Below, piece by piece: positions 32,020-44,792 of a stretch of DNA of 64,000 bases. Source of the DNA: Rhodanobacteraceae bacterium (GTDB taxonomy: Bacteria > Pseudomonadota > Gammaproteobacteria > Xanthomonadales > Rhodanobacteraceae); the NCBI GenBank assembly GCA_003142815.1, contig PLNP01000011.1, positions 102,951 to 166,950 on the forward strand, read 5' to 3'. Position numbers and translations under genes: made by a program. Under the pieces are notes generated by a model, which was not told where the DNA came from, did no database searches, and saw nothing but the letters and a program-made list of their open reading frames with translations. The stretch's first letter is position 1. The number at the start of each line of letters is the position of its first letter.

Positions 32020-33366
32020 ATGAGCGAACGCGACTTCGATCTGGTGGTCCTCGGCGCCGGTTCCGGTGGCATCGCGATGGCGATCCGCGCGGCGTGCCAT
32101 GGCGCGCGCGTTGTCGTGCTCGAACCCGGCGTACTCGGCGGCACCTGCGTCAACGTCGGTTGCGTGCCGAAGAAAGCGATGTGGCTCGCCGCCGAACTCG
32201 CCGAGGCGCAGCAAGTCGCGCGCGAAGTCGGCTTCGACCTGACCCCGGGCGCGCTGGATTGGGAAGCATTCGTCACCCGGCGAAGCAGCTATATCGCGAA
32301 CATCCATGTGAGTTACCGACGGCGCCTTGCGGAGCTGGGCATCACCCTGTTCCACGAACGCGGACACTTTCTCGCAGCGAATCGTATCGCTGCCGGCAAG
32401 CACGAATTGAACGCTGCGCATGTGATGATCGCGACCGGTGCGCGGCCGCAGCGACTGGCGATTCCCGGTGCGGATCTCGGCATCGATTCCGACGGCTTCT
32501 TCGCGTTGCGCGAATGTCCGCGCCGTGTCGCCGTGGTCGGCAGCGGTTACATCGCGGTCGAACTCGCAGGCGTGTTGCGCGCACTCGGTGCCGAGGTGAC
32601 ACTGTTTGCGCGCGGCGAGCGCCTGCTGCGTTCGTTTGACCGCGAGTTGGGCGGTGCGCTAGCTGACGCGATGCGCGCGCGCGCGATCGAACTCGTGTTT
32701 GCTTGCAATCCGCTCGCCGCTTCAAAGGAAGCCGACGGGTATGCATTGCACTTCGCAAGCGGTGACGCCGCGAAGGGTTTCGATGCGCTGGTCTGGGCGA
32801 TCGGCCGCATCCCGAACACAGAGGATCTCGGCCTTGGGAGCGCCGGTGTCGCGCTCGATGCGCAGGGCTTCATCGTGACCGACGAATGGCAGAACACGAC
32901 CGCACCGAATGTCTACTCGGTCGGCGATGTGACCGGCCGTCTCGCGCTGACCCCGGTCGCGATCGCCGCGTCGCGCCGGCTCGCCGACCGCGTATTCGGC
33001 GCTGTGGCTGACGCGAAGCTCGACTACGCGAATATCGCGACTGTCGTGTTCTCGCATCCGCCGATCGGAACGGTAGGCCTCAGCGAAGAAGCCGCGCGCG
33101 AACTGCACGGCGATGCGGTGAAGGTGTATCGGTCGAGTTTCCGTCCGATGCTCGCCGCGCTGGCCCAACGCGAGGAGAAGACATTGATGAAACTCGTCTG
33201 TGTCGGCTCGGACGAGCGCATCGTCGGTATTCATATCCTCGGCGCCGCAGCGGACGAGATTCTGCAGGGCTTTACGGTCGCCTTGAAGATGGGCGCACGC
33301 AAGGCCGACCTCGACGCGACCGTCGCGATCCATCCGACTTCGGCCGAGGAGCTGGTGTTGATGTAG
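32020..33366 (+). CDS. gorA: Glutathione-disulfide reductase family
   Basis: [51 protein letters not shown]-terminal [12 protein letters not shown]. Confidence 0.85.
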   Translation: MSERDFDLVVLGAGSGGIAMAIRAACHGARVVVLEPGVLGGTCVNVGCVPKKAMWLAAELAEAQQVAREVGFDLTPGALDWEAFVTRRSSYIANIHVSYRRRLAELGITLFHERGHFLAANRIAAGKHELNAAHVMIATGARPQRLAIPGADLGIDSDGFFALRECPRRVAVVGSGYIAVELAGVLRALGAEVTLFARGERLLRSFDRELGGALADAMRARAIELVFACNPLAASKEADGYALHFASGDAAKGFDALVWAIGRIPNTEDLGLGSAGVALDAQGFIVTDEWQNTTAPNVYSVGDVTGRLALTPVAIAASRRLADRVFGAVADAKLDYANIATVVFSHPPIGTVGLSEEAARELHGDAVKVYRSSFRPMLAALAQREEKTLMKLVCVGSDERIVGIHILGAAADEILQGFTVALKMGARKADLDATVAIHPTSAEELVLM

Positions 33367-33493
33367 CCGCCGCGCGGACGCTTGCCCGCGCCGAGGCTGA
33401 ATGATCCACCCATCGACCCGGTTGTTGCGGGACGACTTATCGAGTGCCTGATGTGTCGTCCGCGCCGTTGCCGACCGGAGCGGCCTGGCAAGA

Positions 33494-35101
<1,608 letters not shown>

Positions 35102-35180
35102 GCAGGGTTCCGCTTCGGCTTTTCGCGCATGAAAACACGGCGAGGGGATTTGTGAAAGCCGCGCGCCCGGCGCGACGGCC

Positions 35181-35212
35181 AAAAAAGCAACCGGCCGCGC
35201 GTGGCGGCCGGT
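35181..35212 (-). terminator. Putative rho-independent terminator
   Basis: Minus strand ACCGGCCGCCACGCGCGGCCGGTTGCTTTTTT hairpin plus T tract. Confidence 0.75.
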
Positions 35213-35245
35213 GCGTCGTTCAACGATGGATGAGCCGGACGCGGA

Positions 35246-35746
35246 TTATTCTTTCTTTTCATCTTTCGCGGCGTCTTTCGCAGCTTCCTTCGCATTGCTC
35301 GCCGTGTTGGCGACGTCATGCCCGACCGTCTTGGCGCCTTCCTTGATCTCGTGTCCGGCCGCCTTGGTCGCTTCCCAAGCGGCGCCCGCACCTTCCTTTA
35401 CCGCGGTGCCAGCGTTGCTGGCTGCTGCCTTGGTCGCGTCAGCAGCGTTGCCGGCCGCTTCCCTGGCCTTGTCAGCGGAGCTTTGACTCGCAGCGGCGGC
35501 CTGGTCGACGTCAGCGGCTGCGGACTGCTTCGCGGCGTCGGCGGCTTTTTGGGCAGCTTCAGCGGTCGCGTCGGCAGCTTTCTGCGCGGCGACCTCGGCG
35601 TCGGCGGCGGCCTGCTGGCTTGCGGCGGCGGCGTTGTTTGCGGCCTCGGTGGCTTCTTGTTGTGCATTGTCGCTGCAGGCAGCCAATGCGGCCACCAAGG
35701 CGACGCCGAGTGCCAGACGCGGCAGGTTCGTCGTGCTCACTTTCAT
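35246..35746 (-). CDS. Ala-rich low-complexity lipoprotein
   Basis: Lipobox ALAAC; long heptad-like AAQKAADAAKQSAAADVDQAAAASQSSADKAREAAG. Confidence 0.72.
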   Translation of the reverse strand: MKVSTTNLPRLALGVALVAALAACSDNAQQEATEAANNAAAASQQAAADAEVAAQKAADATAEAAQKAADAAKQSAAADVDQAAAASQSSADKAREAAGNAADATKAAASNAGTAVKEGAGAAWEATKAAGHEIKEGAKTVGHDVANTASNAKEAAKDAAKDEKKE

Positions 35747-35853
35747 GTTGTCCCTCCCTCTGTTGTGGATGGCGGATACCGGGCGTTCGCAAGACCTCCG
35801 CCGATGATGCGCGGACAGTGCTGTCCGCGTTGTGTCAAGTAAATTCGATCAAC

Positions 35854-37032
35854 TCAAACCAGTTCGATCGCCAGCGCAGTCGCCTCGCCGCCGCCGATAC
35901 ACAGTGCCGCCACGCCGCGCTTGCCACCACGCCGCTTGAGCGCGTTGATCAGGGTCACGACGAGGCGCGCGCCGCTGGCGCCGATCGGATGACCGAGTGC
36001 GGTCGCGCCGCCGTTGACGTTGAGCTTTTCATGCGCGATGCCGAGTTCCTTGATTGGCGCCATCGCGACGACCGCGAAGGCCTCGTTGATTTCGAACAGG
36101 TCGACGTCGGCAACCGTCCAGCCAACTTTCTTGAGCAGCTTTTCAATCGCGCCGATCGGCGCGGTCGTGAACCACTCGGGTTCCTGCGAGTGCGTCGCAT
36201 GGCCGACGATGCGCGCAAGCGGTTTCGTACCGGCCTTCCTCGCGGCTTCCGCACTCATCACGACGGTCGCGGCGGCGCCGTCGGAAATGCTCGACGAGCT
36301 CGCCGCAGTAACCGTGCCGTTTTCTTTGCGAAACGCGGGTTTCAGGGTCGGGATCTTCGCGATATCGGACTTGCCGGGCTGCTCGTCCGTCGCAAATTCG
36401 ACCTCGCCCTTGCGCGTGGTCACCTTGACCGGGACGATCTCGTCGGCGAACGCACCCGAGGCGATCGCGGCTCGCGCGCGCTTGACCGATTCGATCGCGA
36501 ATGCATCCTGCTGCTCGCGCGTGAAGCCGTACTTGTCGGCGCAGGCTTCCGCGAACACGCCCATCGACTTGCCGTCGTAGGGGTTGGTCAGGCCATCCCA
36601 CGCCATGTGGTCGACCGCTTCGAAATTGCCGTAACGGTTGCCGGTGCGCGAGTTCGGAATCATGTGCGGCGCATTCGTCATCGACTCCATGCCGCCGGCG
36701 ACGACGACGTCGGCTGAACCGGCCTTGATCAAGTCGTGCGCGAGCATGATCGCCTTCATGCCGGAACCGCAAACCTTGTTGATCGTGGTGCAGCCGGTCG
36801 AGGCGGGAATGCCGGCAGCGAGTGCAGCCTGGCGTGCCGGTGCCTGGCCGAGATTGGCTGGCAGCACGCAGCCCATGATGACTTCGGAAACGTCGCGCGG
36901 GGCAACGCCGCCTTGTTCGAGCGCAGCCTTGATCACGGTAGCGCCGAGAGTCGGTGTCGGCACACCGGTGAACTGGCCGAGGAAGGAACCGATCGCGGTG
37001 CGCTTGGCGCCGACGATGACGATATCGGACAT
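35854..37032 (-). CDS. Acetyl-CoA acetyltransferase (thiolase)
   Basis: MSDIVIVGAKRTAIGSFLGQF, NKVCGSGMKAIMLA, NVNGGATALGHPIGASGARL, CIGGGEATALAIE. Confidence 0.95.
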   Translation of the reverse strand: MSDIVIVGAKRTAIGSFLGQFTGVPTPTLGATVIKAALEQGGVAPRDVSEVIMGCVLPANLGQAPARQAALAAGIPASTGCTTINKVCGSGMKAIMLAHDLIKAGSADVVVAGGMESMTNAPHMIPNSRTGNRYGNFEAVDHMAWDGLTNPYDGKSMGVFAEACADKYGFTREQQDAFAIESVKRARAAIASGAFADEIVPVKVTTRKGEVEFATDEQPGKSDIAKIPTLKPAFRKENGTVTAASSSSISDGAAATVVMSAEAARKAGTKPLARIVGHATHSQEPEWFTTAPIGAIEKLLKKVGWTVADVDLFEINEAFAVVAMAPIKELGIAHEKLNVNGGATALGHPIGASGARLVVTLINALKRRGGKRGVAALCIGGGEATALAIELV

Positions 37033-37160
37033 GGAGATCTCCGGAGATGATTCGGGCGACGCGGTAATCCGCATCGGCGCTGCGGATCAATTATGCGCGA
37101 GCTGTTGCATCGCGGCAATTGATCGCAAGCTTGTGCGGTTATTCGAGGGCTGCGCGTGGC

Positions 37161-38318
37161 TCAGGATTTGCCGTGGAACAGCTCGCGGCCGATCAACATG
37201 CGGCGAATTTCATTGGTACCGGCGCCGATTTCGTAAAGTTTTGCGTCGCGCAGGATGCGCCCGGTCGGATACTCGTTGATGTACCCGTTGCCGCCGAGGC
37301 ACTGGATCGCTTCGAGCGCAACCTGCACCGCGCTCTGCGACGCATGCAGCAGACACGACGCCGGATCGATGCGCGACTTCACGCCCTGATCATAGTTTTG
37401 CGCGACCATGTAGGCGTAGGCCCGCGAGGATTGCAGCATCGTATACATATCCGCAATTTTCGCCTGCATGATGCCAAACGTGCCGATCGGCGCGTTGAAT
37501 TGCTTGCGTTCGCGCACGTAGGGCAGGGCAGCATCGAGGGCAGCCTGCATGAGACCCAGCGGGCCGCCGGAGAGCACCAGACGTTCGGTATCGAGACCGC
37601 TCATCAGCACACGCACGCCCTCGTTGACCTCGCCGACGCGGTTCGCGTCCGGGATCTCGCAGTTGTCGAACACGAGTTCGCAGGTATTCGAGCCGCGCAT
37701 GCCGAGCTTGTCGAGTTTCTGCGCGGTCGAGTAACCCTTCATTCCCTTCTCGATGATGAACGCGGTCATGCAGCGCGAGCCGGCCGGGCGGTGCGCGGTG
37801 CGCAGGTAGACCAGCAGCACGTCCGCGTCCGGGCCGTTGGTGATCCACATCTTGGAGCCATTCGCGATCCAGACGTTGCCCTTCTGTTCGGCGCGACACG
37901 TCATCGAACCAACCACGTCGGACCCGGCGCCGGGCTCGCTCATCGCGAGCGCACCGACCCATTCGCCGCTGCACAGCTTGGGAAGGTATTTCTTCCGCTG
38001 CGCGTCGCTCGCGTTTTTCGCGATGTTCTGCAGGCACAGGTTCGAGTGCGCACCGTAGGACAGGCCGACCGAGCCTGACGCACGCGAGATTTCCTCCATC
38101 GCAACAACGTGCGCGAGATAGCCGAGTTCGGAGCCGCCGTACTCGCTGGACACGGTGATGCCGAGCAGGCCCATCTCGCCCAATTTTTTCCACAAGTCCG
38201 ACGGAAACGCGTTTTCCCGATCGATCAGGTCTGCGCGCGGCGCGATTTCCTTCTCCGCGAACGCATGCACGCTCTCGCGCAGGAGGTCGAGGTCTTCACC
38301 TAGTCGGAATGGCTGCAT
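37161..38318 (-). CDS. Isovaleryl-CoA dehydrogenase
   Basis: [58 protein letters not shown]; next to carboxylase. Confidence 0.9.
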   Translation of the reverse strand: MQPFRLGEDLDLLRESVHAFAEKEIAPRADLIDRENAFPSDLWKKLGEMGLLGITVSSEYGGSELGYLAHVVAMEEISRASGSVGLSYGAHSNLCLQNIAKNASDAQRKKYLPKLCSGEWVGALAMSEPGAGSDVVGSMTCRAEQKGNVWIANGSKMWITNGPDADVLLVYLRTAHRPAGSRCMTAFIIEKGMKGYSTAQKLDKLGMRGSNTCELVFDNCEIPDANRVGEVNEGVRVLMSGLDTERLVLSGGPLGLMQAALDAALPYVRERKQFNAPIGTFGIMQAKIADMYTMLQSSRAYAYMVAQNYDQGVKSRIDPASCLLHASQSAVQVALEAIQCLGGNGYINEYPTGRILRDAKLYEIGAGTNEIRRMLIGRELFHGKS

Positions 38319-38356
38319 TCTGGGCTTCTCGCGACGCGGATCGGGTTCCTCGGGCC

Positions 38357-38382
38357 GTCATTCCGGCTTTCGCCGGGATGAC
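38357..38382. repeat. Palindromic repeat GTCATTCCGGCTTTCGCCGGGATGAC
   Basis: Same family as 6030-6055, opposite orientation. Confidence 0.85.
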
Positions 38383-38415
38383 CGCAAGGAGAATAGCAGT
38401 CGAGACGGCTCGCGA

Positions 38416-39519
38416 TCACTGCCCGCGCATGCGCCCCAGGAAGCGCGGCCCGTTGTTGCCCATCGTCGGCAGCTTGATCTTGCCGATCGAGGCGATGCGC
38501 TCCTCGGCCATGCGGTCGGCAGCCTTGTAGGTCGGGATGCCATCGCGGTCGGCGATCTGGAAGATGCGCGACAGGTTGTAATAGATCGTGCGCATCATGC
38601 GCATCGCGCGTTCGCGGTTGTAGCCGTCGATCTCGAGCGAGACGTTCATGACGCCACCCGCGTTGACCGCATAGTCCGGCGCGTACAGCACGCCGCGTTT
38701 CGTCAATTCATCCCCGATAGAGTCGGTCGCGAGCTGATTGTTGGCGGCGCCGCAGATGACCTTGGCCTTGATGCGGTCGATGGTCTTCTCGTTCAGTGTG
38801 CCGCCGAGCGCGCACGGGCTGTACACGTCCGCGTCGACGTCGTAGATGTCGTCGAGGCCGACCGCGGTGCAACCGTATTCGTCGACCGCCTTCTGCACGA
38901 GTTCCTTGTTGATGTCGGTGACGAAAACCTTGGCGCCCTGTTCGCGCAGCAGCTTGATGAACTCCATGCCAACGTGACCGCAGCCCTGCACCGCGTAGCT
39001 GTACTTGCCGACTTCCTCATTGCCGAACTTGTGGTTCAGCGCGGCCATCAGGCCCTGCAGCGTGCCGAACGCGGTGAACGGCGAAGGATCTCCCGAACCG
39101 CCATGGACCTGGTGCACGCCGGTCACGAATTCGGTCTCGCGGAACACCCATTCCATGTCGTTGACGTCGGTACCGACGTCCTCGGCCGTGATGTAGCGAC
39201 CATTGAGCGAGTTCACGAAGCGGCCGAATGCGCGGAACAGCACCTCGGACTTGTCCTTCGCCGGATCGCCGATGATGACGGCCTTGCCACCGCCGAGGTT
39301 GAGCCCGGCGACCGCGTTCTTGTAGGTCATGCCGCGCGACAGGCGCAGCACATCGTTCAGCGCCTCGGCTTCGCTCTTGTAAGGCCACATGCGCAGGCCG
39401 CCGAGCGCGGGACCGAGGACCGTGTTGTGGATCGCGATGATGGCTTTGAGACCTGCGTCCTTGCTGTGGCAGAACACGATCTGCTCGTGACCGGTCTGGG
39501 CAATAGTTTCAAAAATCAT
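38416..39519 (-). CDS. Glu/Leu/Phe/Val dehydrogenase, leucine dehydrogenase type
   Basis: AIIAIHNTVLGPALGGLRMWPYKSEAEALNDVLRLSRGMTYKNAVAGLNLGGGKAVI; YAVQGCGHVGMEFIKLL. Confidence 0.93.
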   Translation of the reverse strand: MIFETIAQTGHEQIVFCHSKDAGLKAIIAIHNTVLGPALGGLRMWPYKSEAEALNDVLRLSRGMTYKNAVAGLNLGGGKAVIIGDPAKDKSEVLFRAFGRFVNSLNGRYITAEDVGTDVNDMEWVFRETEFVTGVHQVHGGSGDPSPFTAFGTLQGLMAALNHKFGNEEVGKYSYAVQGCGHVGMEFIKLLREQGAKVFVTDINKELVQKAVDEYGCTAVGLDDIYDVDADVYSPCALGGTLNEKTIDRIKAKVICGAANNQLATDSIGDELTKRGVLYAPDYAVNAGGVMNVSLEIDGYNRERAMRMMRTIYYNLSRIFQIADRDGIPTYKAADRMAEERIASIGKIKLPTMGNNGPRFLGRMRGQ

Positions 39520-39954
39520 GACTGCTCCCGCGAGACAGAAAAAGCACGTCCGAGCCAGTTTCGCCAGTGCGAAATTGTATGAAGACTTTGACGCAACTGA
39601 CTGATTAGGCTAACTTAATTACTGCTTGCGCAATTCGCCTACTAAGCGCGGCGCGTAGTGTAGTCCCGCACGTCGGATGATGACAGTGCGCTGTCACGCG
39701 AGGGCATCAACGTGCCACGCGCTTGCGCAGGCAGTCGGTCCAGACCGCCGGACTCGGTCATCACCGCATCATCGACGATCGCAATGTGATCGGTGCGGCA
39801 CTGCGCTTCCTGCGCGGTGAAACGGTCGGCGAGCGCGTCGTGTCGTCGCCGAATCTGCCGTATGGGATTGCTTGAACACGCAAGGTCGATGCACGCAGTT
39901 TCCATTCGCCTCGAGTCCTGCGACGAGGATCCGCACAAGTTCGCATTGGCGTGT

Positions 39955-40030
39955 TCGCGGCTACGCCGCTTGCACCTTTTTCCGGTGCTCCCGCAGAAGC
40001 GGCTGTTGTAGGAGCGCTGCAAGCGCGATT
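39955..40030. repeat. Intergenic repeat, second copy of the 3656-3754 family
   Basis: TTCGCGGCTACGCCGCTTGCACCTTTTTCCGGTGC...GTAGGAGCGCTGCAAGCGCGA. Confidence 0.82.
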
Positions 40031-40126
40031 CCTCGAGGGTTCCCAACGCAGCCGCCGATCTGCACTGCACCGCGGTCGCGATGCCCTACGCGTAGAATAG
40101 GCAGACCACCGAGTTCCGGATCCGCC

Positions 40127-43100
40127 ATGAGCACGACCGCCCAGCACATCGTCGCCACCGAGCCGTCCAGCGATCAGGCGCCGCTGCGTTTCGTCACCGC
40201 GGCCAGCCTGTTCGACGGCCACGATGCGGCGATCAACATCATGCGCCGGCTGATCCAGGCGCAGGGCGCCGAGGTCATCCATCTCGGCCATAACCGATCG
40301 GTCGAGGACGTCGTGCGCGCGGCGTTGCAGGAGGATGCCGACGCGATCGCGCTCTCCAGCTACCAGGGCGGCCACATCGAGTACTTCAAGTACATGGTCG
40401 ACATGCTGAAGGAGCGCGGCGCGGCGCATATCCGCGTGTTCGGCGGCGGCGGCGGCACGATCACGCCGGAGGAAATCCGCGAACTGCAGGCCTACGGCGT
40501 CGAGCGTATCTATCACCCGAACGACGGCATGCATCTCGGTCTTGTCGCGATGATCGAGGACGTGGTCAAGCGCGCGAAACGGGGTCAGAGTCATTTTTCG
40601 CGTGACATGGATGGCAAGGACAGTAGCGCCCGAAAAAATGACTCTGACCCCATTTCGATCGACGATGAGATTGCAGTCGGCCACGCCCTGACCGCGATCG
40701 AGGAAGGCCGCCACGACGAGGCCGAACTCGCGCGCCTGCGCAAGCAGTGGCAGCTCGCCGGCGGCAAGACGCCGGTGGTCGGCATCACCGGTACTGGTGG
40801 CGCCGGCAAGTCCAGTGTCGTCGACGAATTGCTGCTGCGCTTCCTGCACGCGTTCCCGCAGATGCGAATCGCTGTGCTTGCGGTTGACCCGACCCGGCGC
40901 CGCTCCGGCGGCGCGCTGCTCGGCGACCGCATCCGCATGAACTCGCTGCGCTCCAAGCGCGTGTTCATGCGCTCGATGGCGACGCGCCGCCAGCACGCGG
41001 CGACCAGCGTCGTGCTGAAGGATTGCATCGCGTTCCTGAAAGGGCAGGGCTACGACCTCGTCATCGTCGAGACCGCCGGCATCGGCCAGTCCGATTCGGA
41101 GATCGTCGACCTCGTCGATTTCCCGATGTACGTGATGACCAGCGACTACGGCGCGGCGAGCCAGCTCGAAAAGATCGACATGATCGATTTCGCCGAGTTG
41201 ATCGTGCTCAACAAGTTCGACAAGCGCGGCGCCGAGGACGCGCTGCGCGACGTGCGCAAACAATGGAAGCGCAACCGCGTCGCGTTCCAGCTCAAGGACG
41301 ACGAGGTGCCGGTCTATCAGACCATCGCCAGCCAGTTCAACGATCCTGGCGTGACCTGGATGTTCACGAATCTGTGCCGGCTGTTGCGCGAGAAGCTGCA
41401 TCTCGGCGCCGCCAGTGCCCCTGTAGGAGCGGCGCCAGCCGCGACGGGCAAAGATCGGAACACAACGGTCGCGGCTGGCGCCGCTCCTACAATCGCAACA
41501 GCGCGAATCGACTGGAAACCACACTTCGACACCACCATCAAGGAACCGCGCGCGACCGTGCTGATTCCCGGCGCGCGCGTGCGCTACCTCGCCGAGATCG
41601 CCGAGCAGGGCCGCGGCATCAATGCCGGCATCGACCAGCAGGCCGAGGCCGCCGATCGCGCGCAGTCGTACTGGCAGTCGCTGCGCGACATCGGCGATGC
41701 GAGACTGCCGAAGGGGCTGGATCTCTACGAGAGTACGGATGTAGCACCCGCTCACACGGCGACCTCCCATCCCGTTCGTCCTGAGGTATCGAAGGATGAA
41801 CGGGCGCGCGGGGTCGAGCATTCGCCCTTCGATACCTCAGGACGAACGGAAAATGTCACGTCAGGACGAACGGAGCAAGTCGATCGCAGCCTGCTGACGC
41901 TGCGCCAGCGCTACAACGACACGATCCACGCGCTCTCGTCCGATTCGCTGAAGCTCCTACGTGAATGGCCGGCGCGGCTGAAGTCGATCACCGACGAGAT
42001 CACCGAATACGAAGTGCGCGGCAAGGCGATCAAGGTCGAGAACTACCGGGTATCGCTCTCGCACCAGAAGATCCCGAAGATCGCCGCGCCGACCTACAAG
42101 TCGTGGGGTGAACTGCTCGTGTTCCTGCAGAAGGAAAACCTGCCCGGCTACTATCCGTACACCGGCGGCGTGTATCCGTACCGCCGCACCGGTGAGGACC
42201 CGATCCGCATGTTCGCGGGCGAGGGCACGCCCGAGCGCACCAACCGGCGCTTCCATTATCTCAGCCTCGGCCAGCCGGCCACGCGCCTGTCGACCGCGTT
42301 CGACAGCGTCACCCTGTACGGCGAGGACCCGGCGCCGCGTCCGGACATCTACGGCAAGATCGGCAACTCCGGCGTCAACGTGCCGACCCTCGACGACATG
42401 AAGAAGCTGTACTCGGGGTTTGACTTGTGTTCGCCGACGACATCGGTGTCGATGACGATCAACGGCCCCGCGCCGATCATCCTCGCGATGTTCATGAACA
42501 CCGCGATCGACCAGCAGATCGAGAAATACCTGCGCGAGGATTCCGCGCGCTGGAGTGCCGCGCAGAAGACGATCGACCAGTTGTTCGAAGGCCGCCCGCG
42601 TCCCGAGTACAGCGGCGCGCTGCCGAAGGGCAACGACGGCCTCGGCTTGGGCCTGCTCGGTGTGGGTGGCGACCAAGTCGTCGATGCGGAAACCTACGCG
42701 AAGATCAAAGCACGCACCTTGTCTACCGTACGCGGCACCGTGCAGGCCGACATCCTGAAGGAAGACCAGGCGCAGAACACCTGCATCTTCTCGACCGAAT
42801 TCGCGCTGCGCATGATGGGCGACATCCAGCAGTATTTCGTCGACCACAAGGTGCGCAACTTCTACTCGGTGTCGATCTCCGGCTATCACATCGCCGAGGC
42901 CGGCGCGAACCCGATCTCGCAGCTCGCCTTCACGCTCTCCAACGGCTTCACGATCGTCGAGTACTACCTCGCGCGCGGCATGAAGATCGACGACTTCGCG
43001 CCGAACCTGTCGTTCTTCTTCTCCAACGGCATGGACCCGGAATACACCGTCATCGGCCGCGTCGCCCGCCGTATCTGGGCGCGCGCCATGCGCGAGCGCT

Positions 43101-43873
43101 ATGGCGCCAGCGCACGCAGCCAGATGATGAAGTACCACATCCAGACGTCCGGCCGCTCCCTGCACGCGCAGGAGATCCAGTTCAACGACATCCGCACCAC
43201 GCTGCAGGCCATGTACGCGCTGTTCGACAACTGCAACAGCCTGCACACGAACGCCTACGACGAGGCGATTACCACGCCGACCGAGGAAAGCGTGCGCCGC
43301 GCGGTCGCGATCCAGATGATCATCAACAAGGAACTCGGCCTCAACTTCTGCGAGAACCCGTGGCAGGGCAGCTTCATCGTCGACAACCTCACCGACCTCG
43401 TCGAGGAAGCCGTCTACAAGGAGTTCGAGGCGATCAGCGAACGCGGCGGCGTACTCGGCGCGATGGACACCATGTACCAGCGCGGCAAGATCCAGGACGA
43501 GTCGATGGTCTACGAACACAAGAAGCACGACGGCAGCCTGCCCCTGGTCGGCGTCAACACCTTCCTGCCCAAGGACCACGCCGGCGAAATCGTCACCGAG
43601 ATCGAACTGATCCGCTCGACCGAGGAAGAGAAAAGCCAGCAGATCGCGAACGTGCTTGCGTACCAGCAGAACCGCAACCACGCACGCGTTGTCCCTGTAG
43701 GAGCGGCGCCAGCCGCGACAGGATCTGGCACCAGTCTGACCTATCTCCAAAACACTGCGCGCGACCGCAAGAACGTGTTCGCGGCGCTGATGGAGGCGGT
43801 GAAGACGCACTCGCTCGGGCAGATCAGCCATGCGCTGTATGACGTGGGTGGGGAGTATCGGCGGAATATGTAG
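40127..43873 (+). CDS. icmF: Fused isobutyryl-CoA mutase (B12-binding + MeaB-like GTPase + mutase domain)
   Basis: [36 protein letters not shown]12 domain; [22 protein letters not shown]-loop; mutase domain with [33 protein letters not shown]. Confidence 0.95.
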   Translation: MSTTAQHIVATEPSSDQAPLRFVTAASLFDGHDAAINIMRRLIQAQGAEVIHLGHNRSVEDVVRAALQEDADAIALSSYQGGHIEYFKYMVDMLKERGAAHIRVFGGGGGTITPEEIRELQAYGVERIYHPNDGMHLGLVAMIEDVVKRAKRGQSHFSRDMDGKDSSARKNDSDPISIDDEIAVGHALTAIEEGRHDEAELARLRKQWQLAGGKTPVVGITGTGGAGKSSVVDELLLRFLHAFPQMRIAVLAVDPTRRRSGGALLGDRIRMNSLRSKRVFMRSMATRRQHAATSVVLKDCIAFLKGQGYDLVIVETAGIGQSDSEIVDLVDFPMYVMTSDYGAASQLEKIDMIDFAELIVLNKFDKRGAEDALRDVRKQWKRNRVAFQLKDDEVPVYQTIASQFNDPGVTWMFTNLCRLLREKLHLGAASAPVGAAPAATGKDRNTTVAAGAAPTIATARIDWKPHFDTTIKEPRATVLIPGARVRYLAEIAEQGRGINAGIDQQAEAADRAQSYWQSLRDIGDARLPKGLDLYESTDVAPAHTATSHPVRPEVSKDERARGVEHSPFDTSGRTENVTSGRTEQVDRSLLTLRQRYNDTIHALSSDSLKLLREWPARLKSITDEITEYEVRGKAIKVENYRVSLSHQKIPKIAAPTYKSWGELLVFLQKENLPGYYPYTGGVYPYRRTGEDPIRMFAGEGTPERTNRRFHYLSLGQPATRLSTAFDSVTLYGEDPAPRPDIYGKIGNSGVNVPTLDDMKKLYSGFDLCSPTTSVSMTINGPAPIILAMFMNTAIDQQIEKYLREDSARWSAAQKTIDQLFEGRPRPEYSGALPKGNDGLGLGLLGVGGDQVVDAETYAKIKARTLSTVRGTVQADILKEDQAQNTCIFSTEFALRMMGDIQQYFVDHKVRNFYSVSISGYHIAEAGANPISQLAFTLSNGFTIVEYYLARGMKIDDFAPNLSFFFSNGMDPEYTVIGRVARRIWARAMRERYGASARSQMMKYHIQTSGRSLHAQEIQFNDIRTTLQAMYALFDNCNSLHTNAYDEAITTPTEESVRRAVAIQMIINKELGLNFCENPWQGSFIVDNLTDLVEEAVYKEFEAISERGGVLGAMDTMYQRGKIQDESMVYEHKKHDGSLPLVGVNTFLPKDHAGEIVTEIELIRSTEEEKSQQIANVLAYQQNRNHARVVPVGAAPAATGSGTSLTYLQNTARDRKNVFAALMEAVKTHSLGQISHALYDVGGEYRRNM
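40577..40655 (+). repeat. Palindromic repeat inside icmF: GGGGTCAGAGTCATTTTTCG ... CGAAAAAATGACTCTGACCCC
   Basis: Arms 40581-40600 and 40631-40651; in-frame, encodes [25 protein letters not shown]. Confidence 0.92.
41422..41491 (+). repeat. Palindromic repeat inside icmF: TGTAGGAGCGGCGCCAGCCGCGAC ... GTCGCGGCTGGCGCCGCTCCTACA
   Basis: Perfect 24-bp arms 41422-41445 and 41468-41491; encodes [24 protein letters not shown]. Confidence 0.95.
41772..41873 (+). repeat. Palindromic repeat inside icmF: CCGTTCGTCCTGAGGTATCGAAGG ... CCTTCGATACCTCAGGACGAACGG plus partial third arm
   Basis: Perfect 24-bp arms 41772-41795 and 41826-41849; partial arm 41859-41873; encodes [14 protein letters not shown]...[16 protein letters not shown]. 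Confidence 0.95.
43696..43720 (+). repeat. Single arm of the TGTAGGAGCGGCGCCAGCCGCGAC repeat inside icmF
   Basis: Identical to arm at 41422-41445; encodes PVGAAPAAT. Confidence 0.93.
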
Positions 43874-43879
43874 GCAGGT

Positions 43880-44461
43880 ATGGATCTCTTCGGCCAAGCC
43901 ATCAAGAAGATCGATACAGAGGCACTGCAGATTCCGATCGCGCTGTTCTTCGCGTTGCGTCCGGGCGCCCGCGTGTCGACTGTCTTGCAACGTTGCCAAC
44001 AAAGTCTTTGCAAGCGATTCAACATCACTGGCCCGCGCGTGAGCCCTGAGCGTTTCCACGTGTCAGTTTCCATTCCGGGCCGCCCACGCAGGGTCGTGGA
44101 AGTTGCCGAATCGGCATTGAAAAAGGCGCTAGGAAACGTCTGATTTTCCCTCTCCCCGAACGGCTTCATCGTTTGGGGAGAGGGTAGGGTGAGGGGGCTT
44201 TGCTCGAAAACCACGGCCGAAAATCGAGGGCAAAAGCACTCGCCCCAGCGTCTGGCAGACGCGCAACGACGCCATGGGATCTTTGCAGCCAGGGGCCTCG
44301 TGAGATCGCATCTCACACTTGCATACGACGCCACGCTCCGCGACATCCGGCTGCCGGTCGACCCGATCAGGTTCCGTGCCGATGAAGTGACGCTGATCGC
44401 CAGTCCGCAGGGTGCAGGTCGGCACGTGCCGTTGCAGTCATGGACGCTGACGCACCGGTGA
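43880..44461 (+). pseudogene. 2'-5' RNA ligase/LigT-like gene, apparently split by a repeat
   Basis: N-part ALFFALRPGARVSTVLQRCQQSLCKRFNITGPRVSPERFHVSVSIPG stops at 44143; C-part RSHLTLAYDATLRDIRLPVDPIRFRADEVTLIASPQGAGRHVPLQSW in a different frame. Confidence 0.62.
44149..44190. repeat. Inverted repeat CCCTCTCCCC ... GGGGAGAGGG
   Basis: ttccctctccccgaacggcttcatcgtttggggagaggg, at the disruption point of the LigT-like gene. Confidence 0.8.
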
Positions 44462-44478
44462 TCCCCGTTGCTTGTGCG

Positions 44479-44499
44479 CTATAACGTGATCCGTTATAG
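44479..44499. promoter_or_regulatory. Candidate operator CTATAACG-TGATC-CGTTATAG upstream of higBA
   Basis: Perfect 8-bp inverted repeat just upstream of the GTG at 44507. Confidence 0.65.
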
Positions 44500-44506
44500 T
44501 TGCACC

Positions 44507-44788
44507 GTGATCCGGAGCTTTGCCGACAAGGAAGCAAACAAGATCTGGGATGGCGTGTCGTCGCGGCGGCTGCCCTCGGATATTCAGTCCGTTGCCCGAC
44601 GCAAGCTGCGTATGCTCAATAATGCCGCCACGCTCGATGACCTTCGCGTTCCGCCTGCCAATCGGCTGGAAGCCTTGAAAGGCAGCCGCAGGGGCCAGCA
44701 CAGCATCCGGATCAACGATCAATGGCGCATCTGTTTCCGCTGGAATGGTGGCGATGCGCACGATGTGGAAATCGTGGACTATCACTGA
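44507..44788 (+). CDS. higB: HigB/RelE-like toxin
   Basis: VIRSFADKEANKIWDGVSSRRLPSDIQSVARRKLRMLNNAATLDDLRVPPANRLEALKGSRRGQHSIRINDQWRICFRW; GTG start inferred. Confidence 0.9.
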   Translation: MIRSFADKEANKIWDGVSSRRLPSDIQSVARRKLRMLNNAATLDDLRVPPANRLEALKGSRRGQHSIRINDQWRICFRWNGGDAHDVEIVDYH

Positions 44789-44792
44789 TCTC

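Noticed and set aside
35246-35746. Possible repetitive surface antigen or LEA-type protein of special interest
   Set aside because: Ala-rich heptad lipoproteins of this sort are common in high-GC proteobacteria; no clear exact DNA repeat unit.
39761-41821. 686-aa minus-strand ORF
   Set aside because: Antisense shadow of icmF; no family motifs.
41957-44059. 700-aa minus-strand ORF
   Set aside because: Antisense shadow of icmF with His/Asp/Arg-rich composition.
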